The notes beneath the pieces are model-generated. The model did no database searches and was not told where the DNA came from. It saw only the letters and a list, made by a program, of their open reading frames with translations. DNA of 64,000 bases from Artemia franciscana. Its lineage: Eukaryota; Arthropoda; Branchiopoda; Anostraca; Artemiidae. The position numbers and the translations under genes were made by a program. Where the stretch lies: the NCBI RefSeq assembly GCF_032884065.1, contig NC_088872.1, forward strand, positions 38,423,132 to 38,487,131, read 5' to 3'. Shown piece by piece: positions 25,101 through 33,164 of the stretch. Position 1 is the stretch's first letter. Each line of letters begins with the position of its first letter.

Positions 25101-28100
25101 TGTAATATTAAACGTAAACTTAAAATTGTAGATGCGATTGGCATTGATGATATAACGCAGCATATCAGCTTCATATGCTTCCATAGTCTTTGCTAAGCTT
25201 CGTTTCAATTGCCGTTATCTTGGAACGCTGTACAACACTCTTGCTTGGAAACAACTCCCTCTACAATAATTACACTATCAGCTCTTCTTCTTCATTTTTA
25301 TTACACATTTGTTAGTATTCACTTTTTTTAAGCTTTTATGAGTCGGACAGACATTTCGGGAGGGATAGGGGTTCAACCTCCTCCCCTGGATAAGGCCTCG
25401 AATGACAGTAATTTGTTAAAACTTGGGTAATTATGTAAAACAGTTAGACAAGATTAAAAAGGAAGAATCCGCCTGGAATTCAGCTCATACACTATAACTA
25501 AAAGCCTCACATAAACCTAGTGCTGCTTTGAATGCTTAGGTTAAGATGTCAAATTGCCGCTTGTGAATTTAAGATCTAAATCACTTATGTGTCAGTAAAC
25601 ACTTGTGTTCTTTTTATTTATGTATTTTTGGATTGTCTTTCGTCCTAGAAAGTATCCGCTCCGCTTTCTTTCTTTTCGCAAAATGCCTACTGAGATATCC
25701 CTTGTGACACAAAATTTGAAGGTCATCAATAGTCTTCATATTGCAGATCCTACTATAGCTGCACCTAAACTTATAGACAAATACAACCAGAATGTTTCTA
25801 ACCATGCTTGGAAACAACTCCCTCTACAATAATTACCCTGTCATACTCTTCTTCTTCACCTTTATTACGTGTGCGTGTGTTCTTTTTTTTTTCTTCCTTT
25901 TTTCGAATTCTCTTTCGCCCTAGAAAGTATATTGCTCTTTTACCTTTTTTTTTCGTAGTGCTCCGTTATTTTCTTTTTGTATGAAAATGTGTTTTCAGTG
26001 AATAATACTAGTAAAGCGATACTCGTTGCTGTCAATAACTGTAATGGAAAAAGCTGTTTTAGATGGGATAGCCTTCTGTCTTTGCACTATTTAAGACTGA
26101 AGACCCGTGGAATTATATTAAAAAAAATACATTTTTAATTTTTCCTCTGTATTTTATCGTCTCTAAATTTTCTGTTTAGAGTTTATTTATAGTTCCCTGT
26201 TAGAGGGAGCTAACAAATTTTCTGCAAACATCTTCAGCACAAACTCGGACAAAAATCAACATTTCTTAACAAAATGCACAATTCCACAACACACATTAAG
26301 GTAACTCCTTAAATGATTTTGATTTTTAACTAGTTTCCGTCTTCACTTTCGTATTAAGAAATGAAAACATGGAGTCTCTGTTTTAAGTTGGTCACTCACC
26401 TAATTTAGTACCCATTGTCCTGCGGCTGTAGTTTCAAGTTGACCATGAAGGGGGGCGTATTTCTGACATTTATTTGGCTGTTATGACTGATACTGCGCGA
26501 CCGTAGTTAAAAAGGTTGACCTAAATAATTTCTTAGGCCACACCGCCTTTCCATATACAAACATAAGTAGGACAAATTAGGTTGCCTCTCCTGCTTATGT
26601 TTATTTGGGTGCTAGTGTATGGTGAACGTTTCCATAATGGATATTATTAAGTTTTTTTCTTTTGATACAGGTTTCCACAAGTGAAGCCGAAATGTTAGCA
26701 CTTATCTTATTCTTAGTGGAAAAAAATGTTCATGTTATTTTTCAATGTATTTAAGTATTATACCCGTTTTTCTATATTTTCATTTCTTTTTTTTGGGAAG
26801 GTTTACCTGGTACCTCCAATGCATTTTGTCACTAATTAAAGGCACTAGGTTTAAAAATGTGTGATCGAATAAGCCAATTTTTTGCAATCTTCTCTATTAT
26901 ATAATCGGAAGTAGGTCGGAAAAAACAAAACTGGAGGCACCTTGCTCTTTACCAATTCTGTGGCATTGTATAAAATATGACGAGTTTCTTCGATTTGCAA
27001 TGGTAATTTTTTTTTCGTCATTAAGACTAACAAATTCGACATTTTGGCTGTTAAATTTTCGAAAAATTCGATATCGGCTGTTAAAACAAACAAAAGAAAT
27101 ATCCGAAGTTATATTATTGATGCTGATGTTCTACGTTTGAAATTCGCTAGACGGCTGGATCTATGGACAAGGTCATCAAGTTTCTGCTACTATATTAGAT
27201 TTTTGCTTGGGAAAAAATATTCCTTTTTAGTCTCTACAAAAACATGCTCATGTCAAAAAGAGTTGTTTAACTTTGTCTTTGTGCCTGCCCTTCTATGAAT
27301 GTCCATGCTTGTAACTGTCTTTTTATATAATTCCATATGTCTTTAAATCCAAGCTTGTAATGGAATAATGTAATTGGGCTCTTTCAAAGTAAACAAACAC
27401 ATAGTCACTGTATTCATCTGAAACACTAATTATGTGTCCATACAAAAACAAAATAACTATCTAGAGGTTTATTATTATAAAAACCTTAATAATAACTCGT
27501 GATTATGTACTTGCCAAATTCCCCTTTTCCTCTATTGCCGTTTTTATTCTTTTTTGATTTACTGGAATGTTTTTGTAATTTAATTGTTAAGTTTACTGAT
27601 TTGCCTTTATCTTTGATGATTTTGCTTTTTTAATTCCTTTTAATTTTAAGTGTTTGACTTAATGTATTGTTTTGATTTTTTTTTTCTTAGCTTTTACTGA
27701 CATATAAAGCGAATTCGGCTCTATAGAGCTTGTGATAGTCTTTTGAAAATAAATATTATGTTATCTTATCTAGAGGTATGAAGCTATTTTAGCTTCTGGC
27801 AGAATATTTTAGAAAAATGACGGATGCATCTTCTCAAAGACAAGAGATTTGAACGCTTAATGTGGACACTATTGAATGTGTATAAATGCTCAATTTTCAT
27901 TGCTGCGAACAAGGAGCATAGAAAGAGAGGATAAAGGGAAGAAGGGGGACCATAGGAAGGGAGGATAAATACTTGGATTGAAAATGTAATTTCAAGCTTG
28001 GATAGTGTCAATGGCAATGGGATCGTAGCTTCGTAGCTTCAAATTGTCGTTGAATGTGCCGGTAGGATGTGCCGCCGCCACGACTTATATAAGCTAAATA

Positions 28101-28572
28101 TAAAAGCTGTGAAACTTCATGAAGATTATGGGGGTTCTGAGTTATGTTCATTTGTTTGAATTACACGAATATTAACTTGTTTCATGGTCACATGTTTTTT
28201 ACGTGATATATGATAATGATTTAATTTTGTTGATCTGTGATATTAACTGCAAAGATCTTTGTCAGAACCGAAAGTTTTAGTTTCGAATCAGTTGCTCTTC
28301 TTTCATTTATTTTTGCACTGTGCTATTGCGGGTACAGCACTCTAGGTAAGAGTGATGATTTTTCTTTCCTTTTTTTTAGAGCTAAAAGTGACATTTTGTT
28401 TGGTAAAAATGTTGGAATGACAACACTTCTGGTTTATACTGGAGTCAACAGCAAGGAAGATGTTGAGATGTGGCAAACGTCATTAGATCCCAGTGATAAG
28501 CTGCTTATCCCTGATTACACCCTCGATTCACTTGGTGATCTTTTACCGTTACTGGAAAATTTAACTAAATAG
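4061..28572 (+). CDS. HAD phosphatase, phosphoglycolate/pyridoxal-phosphate phosphatase-like, six exons
   Basis: Exons join(4061-4118, 8832-8992, 16190-16327, 19180-19387, 24777-24918, 28380-28572), all with GT-AG borders and matching phases. They give 900 nt, or 299 residues plus stop, the usual length of the chronophin/PGP family (about 300). These enzymes are Mg-dependent cytosolic phosphatases acting on phosphoglycolate, pyridoxal 5'-phosphate or related phosphometabolites. HAD motif I is DCDGVLW with nucleophile D17 and general acid/base D19. Motif II is T50 in YVTNNS, motif III is K210 in IGKPST, and motif IV is D235 and D240 in GDRAKSDILFG. Residues about 85-205 form the C2-type cap, including VVVGFD and PGTGTLVAAVE. 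The start is the first ATG after an in-frame TAG at 4004. Sequence alone does not separate PGP from PDXP substrate preference. Exons 5 and 6 recur about 15.34 kb downstream. Confidence 0.93.
4494..5128. repeat. Foldback (palindromic) element in intron 1
   Basis: The left arm, about 4494-4655, is largely the reverse complement of the right arm, about 4970-5128. Landmarks are CTCTAGAGGGCCCTGA on the left against TCAGGGCCCTCTAGAG on the right, and the shared outer sequence TTCTAGTTAATTGACTT and its complement. The loop is about 310 bp and there is no coding capacity. This is typical of a non-autonomous foldback/MITE, with arms diverged by substitutions and indels. Confidence 0.75.
5675..6090. 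repeat. Second foldback element in intron 1
   Basis: Arms about 5675-5791 and 5975-6090 are reverse complements: GTAAATGTATCA at the left edge against TGATACATTTAC at the right, and CACTTGATGCC against GGCATCAAGTG inside. The spacer is about 180 bp. Sequence near 4245-4320 and 5215-5310 resembles partial arms of the same family, so several copies cluster in this intron. Confidence 0.75.
6125..6310 (-). repeat. tRNA-derived SINE, minus strand
   Basis: Read on the minus strand, the 5' part has a pol III A-box-like segment (GTTAGCATGC) and a B-box-like segment (GGTTTGAGTCC). A body follows that matches the SINE at about 17127-17480 and the one at about 32400-32620. Shared body landmarks include a CTGGCTGAGGTTACAGA-type segment on the plus strand. 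The copy is diverged. Confidence 0.65.
7785..7985. repeat. G/C-run repeat relic with foldback-family flank
   Basis: Alternating GGAAAAATT/GGGGAATTTTT-like units (reverse-complement sense of the CCCC-GAAAATA tracts seen at 10722 and 36361), including a run of ten G. They are followed by an AGAAATTAAAT...AACAAGT segment matching the outer arm of the foldback family. Non-coding; the reading frames here are composition artefacts. Confidence 0.5.
8832..8992 (+). CDS. Phosphatase exon 2 (motif II)
   Basis: Begins after TTTTAG, completes G20 and encodes V21-K73. It contains VLWKELTPIDG and FYVTNNSTKTREEY with motif II T50. It ends in phase 0 at AAG|GTATTT. Reading through the donor gives a spurious longer frame to 9148. 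Confidence 0.92.
10722..10805. repeat. CCCC-GAAAATA short degenerate tandem tract
   Basis: Units of about 14-17 bp built on GAAAATA followed by CCCC or CCTCC, e.g. CCAGAAAATACCTCCC then GGAAAATAACCCC. The same style of tract occurs at 29815-29925, 36361-36510 and the matching positions of the second 15-kb copy, so it marks a dispersed repeat family. ORFs over it are artefacts. Confidence 0.6.
10978..11125. repeat. Two-copy direct tandem repeat, about 80 bp period
   Basis: The segment beginning TATTCCCAGAAATCCTAAGG at 10978 is repeated starting near 11059 with few changes, both ending in TTGATGCGTTTTTTCAAGTT. A local tandem duplication inside repeat-derived sequence. Confidence 0.75.
11472..11830. 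repeat. Degenerate foldback-family member
   Basis: Left arm trace at about 11472-11530 (CTGAAAGTAAGGAGCAACAT) and right arm trace at about 11690-11825 (GTTAGCGTAAAGAGAGAGG, then CCCCCTCATTTATGG, ending near an AACTTGTTTTCTTTATTTAAT segment). More diverged than the copy at 13299-13672. Confidence 0.55.
12203..12465. repeat. Foldback-family member, right arm shortened
   Basis: Left arm 12203-12335 starts GAAAACGTTCAGAAATTAAA and reaches the CTCTTTACGCTGAG core. Right arm about 12368-12465 starts GTCAAACTTAGGGTAAAGAG and runs to about TTTCTGTTTGTATAAG. The two halves are recognisable reverse complements; the outermost part of the right arm is lost. Confidence 0.7.
12660..12800. repeat. Half-arm of foldback family
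   Basis: Contains GTTAACGTAAAGAACGAGG, CCTCCCCATATGG and CCTTACTTTCAGTTGAAAAC in the order expected for one arm only. Confidence 0.55.
13299..13672. repeat. Near-perfect palindromic foldback element
   Basis: Arms 13299-13463 and 13510-13672 are almost exact reverse complements around a loop of about 46 bp. Outer edges are ATCAAAACATGCATTGATTC and its complement; the inner core is GCTCTTTACGCTAAAGT against ACTTTAGCGTAAAGAACG. Only a few substitutions and homopolymer-length changes separate the arms, so it is the youngest-looking member of this family in the window. There is no ORF, and no convincing target duplication was found. Confidence 0.88.
14520..15178 (-). mobile_element. LINE fragment (reverse transcriptase), minus strand
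   Basis: The minus strand encodes the start of RT in LYKKGDKSECGNYRGISV (about 15170-15090), then in another frame LSLIDFEQAFNSVDRRALA (motif A, about 14917-14850), SGVKQGCVLSP (motif B) and LGLDYADNLIILDES near the left end. The last is motif C with YADD changed to YADN. The order and spacing match the RT of an APE-type non-LTR element, RTE/BovB-like in style. The frame is broken between the first two segments and the catalytic aspartate pair is altered, so this is a dead remnant. A mariner-like ITR interrupts it at 15178. Confidence 0.8.
15178..15670 (+). mobile_element. Mariner-like DNA transposon fragment
   Basis: A TA dinucleotide (15178-15179) followed by CAGGGTGACCCAAAAAGATC looks like the outer end of a mariner-type inverted repeat. 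Downstream, the frame from 15314 encodes MSWTNQQEMFSLETYFVTKS and ...TKFTIVTWVTKF, the amino-terminal helix-turn-helix of this arthropod transposase group. After a frame change near 15465 the homology continues with SGRKESARKEENIAVVRD. The catalytic domain and the second inverted repeat were not found before exon 3, so it is a frameshifted, truncated copy inserted into the adjacent LINE. Confidence 0.72.
16190..16327 (+). CDS. Phosphatase exon 3
   Basis: Follows TTATTTAG and encodes residues 74-119 (EEIVGTARIVATYLKDKN to GIDFFGLG), ending in phase 0 at GGA|GTAAGT, a strong donor. It covers the linker into the C2 cap, including the conserved AYLIGSKGL segment. Confidence 0.93.
16328..19179 (+). 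other. Intron 3 of the phosphatase gene
   Basis: 2.85 kb, GT-AG. It contains a plus-strand SINE (about 17127-17480) and short low-complexity runs (G-rich near 18491-18515). The ORF at 16828-17124 shows no family resemblance and I do not call it. Nothing else recognised. Confidence 0.75.
17127..17480 (+). repeat. tRNA-derived SINE, plus strand
   Basis: The tRNA-like head has an A-box-like TAGCCGAATGGTTAG and a B-box-like GGGATTCTAGTCC about 35 bp later. A body follows (TGGTATGGAACTGGGTCATT ... CAAGCTCTAAATGTGTAC) that aligns with the SINEs at 6125-6310 and 32400-32620 read on their minus strands. This is the longest copy. Its conserved tail (GGTACCTGCACAACGTAGAC) is absent from the other two as far as I can see. 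Confidence 0.72.
19180..19387 (+). CDS. Phosphatase exon 4 (cap domain)
   Basis: Follows CACTTTAG and encodes PDPVQTDNLPEVFDAKFEKD through FVATNTDEVFPAACDNTVP plus the first base of G189. VVVGFDLHISYPKL and FVATNTD are typical C2-cap segments of the family. It ends at CCAG|GTATTT in phase 1, matching the acceptor phase of exon 5 in both 15-kb copies. Confidence 0.93.
19811..21693 (+). mobile_element. Non-autonomous Helentron/HINE-like element with ~300-bp tandem monomers, copy 1
   Basis: Head AACAAGAGCTAAGAGCTCAT then ATATGGCACTTGTGAC. About six tandem monomers follow, each with a TTCGTAAGTTAAAAATACCT-like segment, a poly-C run of about 8-18 and an AGATCCGGTCGGGATTTAAA-like segment. The end has a GACCGACAGACCGACAG microsatellite, a hairpin CACTTGGTTAATGCCAAGTG and GCCGTAAAAACA. 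The subterminal TATGGCACTTG at the head is the inverted complement of the tail CAAGTGCC(A/G)TA. A subterminal inverted repeat, internal tandem block, GACA microsatellite and 3' hairpin are features of HINE/DINE-like elements; the class call is inference. No protein is encoded. A longer copy lies at 59989-62532. Confidence 0.6.
22140..22720 (+). mobile_element. Degenerate LINE reverse-transcriptase 3' part
   Basis: About 22430-22640 on the plus strand reads FLKTNVTDHTGLGL... DFVTLLGVWLDCDPNFSSHV then SLPQIKRFSILLTTLRTI. This resembles the FLGV.LD..L.F..HI segment and following thumb of jockey/CR1-type RTs. Upstream sequence to 22140 is probably the same relic but I cannot align it. Stops interrupt the frame. 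Confidence 0.45.
22862..23335. repeat. Degenerate foldback-family member spanning the duplication border
   Basis: Left arm trace about 22862-22985 (CCCCTCATATATG ... GTCTTTACGCTAAAGTTTTG) and right arm trace about 23205-23335 (GGTCAAACTTTAGGGTAAAG ... CACCCCTCATATTAAGG). The 15-kb block begins near 23102, inside the loop, so the second copy of the block (38437 on) carries only the right half. Confidence 0.6.
24777..24918 (+). CDS. Phosphatase exon 5 (motif III), copy A
   Basis: Follows TAAAAG and encodes T190 to the split R236: TGTLVAAVETCSQRKAQIIG, KPSTLMF, ..., RAIMIGD. It holds catalytic K210 and D235. Donor GACAG|GTAATA, phase 2. Identical to 40124-40265. Confidence 0.93.
24919..28379 (+). 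other. Intron 5 of the phosphatase gene
   Basis: 3.46 kb, GT-AG. Around 25050-25270 a plus-strand frame (RKYRLLSYSSALYKGCNI, KRKLKIVDAIGIDDITQHI) looks like the carboxy-terminal part of a retroelement ORF. A 30-bp segment, GCTTGGAAACAACTCCCTCT and on, ends both this stretch (25240) and the one near 25806-25838. The remainder is unassigned AT-rich sequence. Confidence 0.6.
25040..25840 (+). mobile_element. Possible LINE carboxy-terminal remnant
   Basis: Two adjacent stretches end in the same 30-bp string (about 25240 and 25806). The first encodes YSSALYKGCNIKRKLKIVDA followed by DDITQHISFICF; the second encodes NLKVINSLHIADPTIAAPKL. They look like pieces of a retroelement ORF end, but I cannot name the family and the frame is broken. 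The same block recurs at about 40387-41180. Confidence 0.35.
28380..28572 (+). CDS. Phosphatase exon 6 (motif IV, stop), copy A
   Basis: Follows TTTTTTAG, completes R236 and encodes AKSDILFGKNVGMTTLLVYT to LLPLLENLTK and TAG. It holds catalytic D240 and the family-typical TGV segment. A polyadenylation signal AATAAA lies at 28650-28655. A longer frame starting at 28237 is intron read-through. Identical to 43721-43913. Confidence 0.94.
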
Positions 28573-28649
28573 TCTTTAGTCAAATTATAGTCTTTAGCTA
28601 AAAGTCTTATGATGCCAAAGCTACAGCATAGTTTTTTTCTCTTTAATCG

Positions 28650-28655
28650 AATAAA
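28650..28655 (+). promoter_or_regulatory. AATAAA polyadenylation signal, phosphatase copy A
   Basis: Canonical AATAAA 78 bp after the stop codon, followed by a T-rich stretch (TTTTCTTTTTTTATT). The same signal is at 43991-43996 in copy B. Confidence 0.7.
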
Positions 28656-29269
28656 TGTTTCATGTTTAGAAGTTTTCTTTTTTTATTCAAGTTAGAAAAG
28701 ATTGATTGACACTAGTGAAGAAAAGACGTTTACAAGTGTCTGTGGGTAGATGGCTTTATTAAGTATTCGTTCCCAAGAGCAGCAGTTTCTTGGAATATTC
28801 GTATCATACTGAGTAATTCATAGGCAGTATATTTTTGATTGAAGACCATCTACCTCTAATGGAAGATCATTTTTTATTAGAGGTCCTCACCAGATTTACC
28901 ACATATTAGATGGTTTCTCGGCATTATGTCACTAATAATAAGGCAAAATCAGTAAGATTGATGAAATTAGTCTAGTGATAAATTGGGCCCAAATTCTGGA
29001 AAATATAATTACGAAGCTGGAAAAAAAATGTCAAGAAAGAGCGACAGACAGCGTTGATGACGTTTTTTGTTGACAATAGTAGCCCACCAGTTTCCACTGT
29101 TGTTGATTCCACCAAGTTACCCATACTCTTTGATGAATTCATCCAATTGAAAATGACTTCCATTAGAAATTATAGAACATGATTTTTCATTAGATGTCTT
29201 GACAAAAATTGTCTTTTTCCAAAAGATATACTACTACTATTATTGCTAACAACTCAATGCAGCACCAAG

Positions 29270-29640
29270 CCGCCTGAAAAATCAAAAACAAGTTTTTTTT
29301 TCAACTGAAAGTGAGGAGCAACATTAAAACTTAAAACAAACAGAAATTATTATGTTTATGAGGGGGGTTGCCACCTCCTCAACACCTCGCTCTTTACACT
29401 AAATCTTTTAGTACTTTTAAAAAAGCTTTTTATAGTTCTAATTAAACGAATCTTGGGTTTCAGGAGGTGTTCTTTAAGAATTGGTACAAAATTGAAACTT
29501 TAGCATAAAGAGCGGGTGTTGAGAGGAAAGGAAAAACCCCCTCATATACCTAATAATTTTTTTTTAAGTTTTAATGTTGCTCTTTGCATTCAGTTAAAAA
29601 AAACTAGTTTTTTATTTAATTCCTGATCGTATTTCAATAA
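29270..29640. repeat. Foldback-family member, copy A
   Basis: Left arm AACAAGTTTTTTTTTCAACT, GAAAGTGAGGAGCAACATTA, CACCTCGCTCTTTACACTAA. Right arm AAACTTTAGCATAAAGAGCG, CCCCCTCATATACC, TTAATGTTGCTCTTTGCATTC, ending near AATTCCTGATCG. The arms are moderately diverged. Confidence 0.72.
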
Positions 29641-29814
29641 TGCCAGGAATTCTGGCTCCATCTCCACGAAACAATTCCTCCTCCTCACGGATATATCCTC
29701 TAGACAATTCAATCCTAGTGAAAATTTAACCCGGAGAATTATCCTTAAGATCTGCATGCGTAAAATAGAGTTGGCAAAGAGAAAGTAAGATATAAGAAAA
29801 ATGTCGTGTGGGAA

Positions 29815-29925
29815 TTCTGGCAAGCTCCCCCAGTGCGAAATCTCCCCTGAAAAATTCACTCCCTCCTGGAAAATTAACACCCCGTTGAAAGTTCTCCCCA
29901 TGAAAATCCTCCCAGTAGAAAATTT
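29815..29925. repeat. C-rich GAAAA tandem tract, copy A
   Basis: Successive units such as CTCCCCTGAAAAATTCACTC, CCTCCTGGAAAATTAACACC and CTCCCCATGAAAATCCTCCC. Minus-strand frames of 88-116 codons over it are products of this composition. Confidence 0.6.
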
Positions 29926-31233
29926 GTCTTCCCGACCCAAAAAATATATGCATACTTCTCAATAACAAATACCATGCGTAAACAATGGGCACATTTTATA
30001 CCTTAAAGATCTTTCCACAGGGGCTATGGGAGAGGGTCAAGTTATCTTTAAAGGAACAGTTATTCGGCCTTTCAACTATGTTCAACAAAATGGCTATCTC
30101 AGAATTTTGATCAGAAGAATTTGAAAAAAGAGGCCTAGTTGCCTTCCAATATTTCTGGTCATTTAAAAAGGGCACTAGAACTGTTAATTTTTCGTCCGAA
30201 TGAGCCCTCTCCCAATACAATACCCCCTGGATGATGATACAATAACCCCTGAAAAAAACAAATAAACAAATCCGTGATCTGTCTTCTGGCAAAAAAAAAA
30301 TAAAAAAAAATCCGCATTTATGAAGGTATTTACGACAGTAGATTTTTCTGATACGCTGAATCTGGTCCTGTAGTTTTTATGTATATTTTATCCCTTTTAG
30401 CGAGTTTTCCCCCTTTTTTCCTTAATCAGGCTAATTTTCTCATGTTCGTACCCTGTTATGGGTAAAATCAAATTTAATGAAACTTATATATTTGGAATCA
30501 GCATTATAAGCCGATCTTGATACGTCTGTTGGTATTAAAATTCCGTTTTTTTAGAGTCTTGCTTGATATTGAGCCGGGTCGCTCCATCCTTACACTTAAT
30601 TGCTATGAACTGTTTGGTTTTATTACTAGACTGGCTGGCTGAATCTTCCAGCTCTTCAGCAATTCTAACAAGTGCCTCTAAACACGTAACTCGTTAATTC
30701 CTATTTCAATTGTTTCTCCGCTATCTTTATATTCTCCTTATTTTCAAATGATCTATCTCTCAAATAATCTTTGTCAAGCCCCTTCTCCTCTCTATGTAAC
30801 ATAAAGCAGCAAGGAAAATCCTTTGATTTGAAAAACAAGGAAACAATTGCATGGGAGCATCTCTTTTCTTTTTATGTTTTTTTTTTTCTCTGCTGCGAGT
30901 GAGGCACAAACTGACATCCCCATTTCTGAGGGAAGGTTGCTTTGTACTTCGGTAACTGTCTACTACTAAAACACTATTAACTACAATGTGACAAAAGACT
31001 ATTTCACCTCCGACTCATCGCTGCTTTCAGCTAAATTCAAGACTAACTTTTGACTAAATTCAAGACTTTTGAAAGCGTTATTTTGAAAAAGTTGTCCCTC
31101 GGCCGAGAGCAAAGCATGTGTCGTAATGCTAGGTCAGTATTTTACTATACTTCTTCATAGCAAAAGAAGCTCCTCTAGGTACTATGCATAACATTTCATA
31201 CACAAGAAAAATAAAATAGTGCTTAGAGAATTA

Positions 31234-31370
31234 GCTGAGTCAAAATGACTTTACCAATATTTGTATATTGGTAGAGTCATTTTGACTCAGCTCAAAATGA
31301 CTTTTTGACTCAGCTCAAAATGGCAGTCATTTTGAGTCATTTTGACTCAGCTCAAAATGGCAGGCATTAT
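31234..31370. repeat. TGAGTCAAAATGAC hairpin plus short tandem array, copy A
   Basis: A hairpin at 31234-31291 has two 27-bp arms (GCTGAGTCAAAATGACTTTA... and complement) around loop TTGT with one mismatch. It is followed by two or three further partial repeats of TCATTTTGACTCAGCTCAAAATG. Copy B has a perfect stem and a shorter array. Confidence 0.85.
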
Positions 31371-32379
31371 CTGCTCAGTTTGATCTGAAATACTCTAGCC
31401 AAAAAGCAAATTTAATATCTAGGAAGAGAGTCTTATTATATAAAAGCTTGCAATTACCCTTCCAAATAAGCTACTGTGGGGTGTGCAAAAGGCTGCTGCA
31501 TTTGTTTACGCGAGTATTGCTCCACAGAGACACGCTCATGGCCTTAATAGTGGTTTTGACATCACTTTGCCAATTCCGTGTCTGCATCCTTCATGATTAA
31601 ATTAAAAACAAAAAGTTGTTTTTTCAAATGAGCGATTTTAAGATTTAAAGCGACCAGAAACTATAATATGTAGAGCGCAATAACTATTACAGATTGGTTG
31701 TTGTAAGTGCCTTTTCTTAATATTTACCTGACTGACTTTCAAATATATGAACCAAAGGTTTTGTTATTTGAAAGAAATTTGGAAAGAGAGAAACTCTATC
31801 AATCTGAAAGCATTGTGGGAAGAACATTAAGCTCTTCATCATACTGCCCTCATATTGACCTTGAATCACACTTGAAGCACTGAAACAACGATAGTAAAAC
31901 TTTAGTATAAAACTTTATACTAGTATAAAACTTTAGCATTTGAAAGAGTTTGTTGATATAAGTACGATTGCTGTGTGTTTTAATGTTACATTAAGGGTCA
32001 TCCTCAATACAACAGGGCAGTTCTCCCGTCAACCCGTTGCTTTTTACGCTAAAAATTTAACTATTGTATAGCAATGCGCTATATACTTTTCAAATAAAAT
32101 AGACTGTATGAAATAGGCTGTTGCCCCTGTCAAAACTCAGTGCTTACACCTAAGTTCAAGTTTTGTAACTATCAAGTGGATTCTTGACTGTTTCTAATGA
32201 GAAGCAACTTCTGAAAAGCTGCTTCTCTGGCTGTTGTCCCATATTTGATTGACTTAGCTGGGTGATGATTCACTGTGGTTCCTATTTTACTATTCCAAAT
32301 AAGAAAAAAGGTCCATAGGCTTTTCCTGTGTGTAATAAAAAAAGTAAAGAATACAGAATTAGACTTTACAGCCCCTACC

Positions 32380-32640
32380 GGCGGTGCTGATCTCCGTTTC
32401 TTGGCCCTTCAGCCAGGAAGTGCAATGAGGGGTTGGGGGCCAACCATCCTGTGCTTTTTCACACCCTTTCTGTTTACCTTCCCCATATTTCTCCAGGTAC
32501 CCATTTAGAGCTGGGTCGACTCTGGCTGAGCTTACAGAATCACACCACTGACCCCCGTCGCAAACAAAATAATTGGGAACACTAGGATTCGAACCATCTT
32601 CCTCTCTGGCAAAGGATCCTGTATTGTGTAATGTATATAA
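32380..32640 (-). repeat. tRNA-derived SINE, minus strand, copy A
   Basis: On the minus strand, a B-box GGTTCGAATCCTAGTG (about 32580-32600) precedes a body with CTGTAAGCTCAGCCAGAGTC and a 3' part GGGTACCTGGAGAAATATGG. It aligns with the SINE at 6125-6310. Plus-strand ORF 32275-32508 lies over it and is not a gene. Confidence 0.65.
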
Positions 32641-32719
32641 TTATATGCCTATTAGCCATACAATCTTTTCGGGTAGGCATAAGAATGATTGGTTTTTTCA
32701 ACTCTGTAGATAATTTTGT

Positions 32720-32812
32720 TATGGCCACGAAAAATTACAGACTAGTCTCAATGCAGCTTATGAAGATTTACTCTCACAGGGGAAAAAAGATCATGGCCAC
32801 TAAAAATAAAAG
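32720..32812. repeat. Inverted copy of an internal LINE segment, copy A
   Basis: These 93 bp (TATGGCCACGAAAAATTACA to CCACTAAAAATAAAAGA) are the exact reverse complement of 33707-33799 inside the minus-strand LINE 0.9 kb away, by my reading without a mismatch. Confidence 0.88.
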
Positions 32813-32822
32813 AGACAAACTG

Positions 32823-32858
32823 ATTCACTGAGACTAACTTCAGTTAGTCTCAGTGAAT
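32823..32858. repeat. Perfect 16-bp hairpin, copy A
   Basis: ATTCACTGAGACTAAC, loop TTCA, then GTTAGTCTCAGTGAAT. In copy B (48144-48180) one extra A disrupts the stem. Confidence 0.9.
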
Positions 32859-33164
32859 GCAGATATAGAGAAGAGATAAAACCCTACTGATTTCGTGCTC
32901 AAGGTATCTGCAATCATTACAACTATCGTCAATTATACATAGATAGATAAGTGTATTTGAAAGCCAAATATACGGCCATGAATACAGTAAAATAACACAA
33001 ACGGAAAGCATAAATAACATAAGCTCTGATCAGCGATCATCACAAAACACTTGAATGAAACACTACGTTAATCTAATAGTACTTAATATTTGAAAATACG
33101 GTCACTGAAAAGAAAATTAATACTTGGAAAAATACATAAATAAAACATTAGATTTACTTTATGA

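Noticed and set aside
28237-28379. Upstream extension of the exon 6 frame starting ATG at 28237 (also 43578)
   Set aside because: Intron 5 read-through; the TTTTTTAG acceptor at 28379 restores the HAD motif IV spacing and phase with exon 5.
29590-30292. Three minus-strand ORFs of 88-116 codons, repeated at 44904-45630
   Set aside because: They lie over the C-rich GAAAA tract and foldback arm, have no family resemblance, and are shared by both copies only because the DNA is duplicated.
32580-32610. tRNA gene suggested by GGTTCGAATCCTAGTG
   Set aside because: B-box only, without a foldable acceptor stem or anticodon arm; it belongs to the SINE family.
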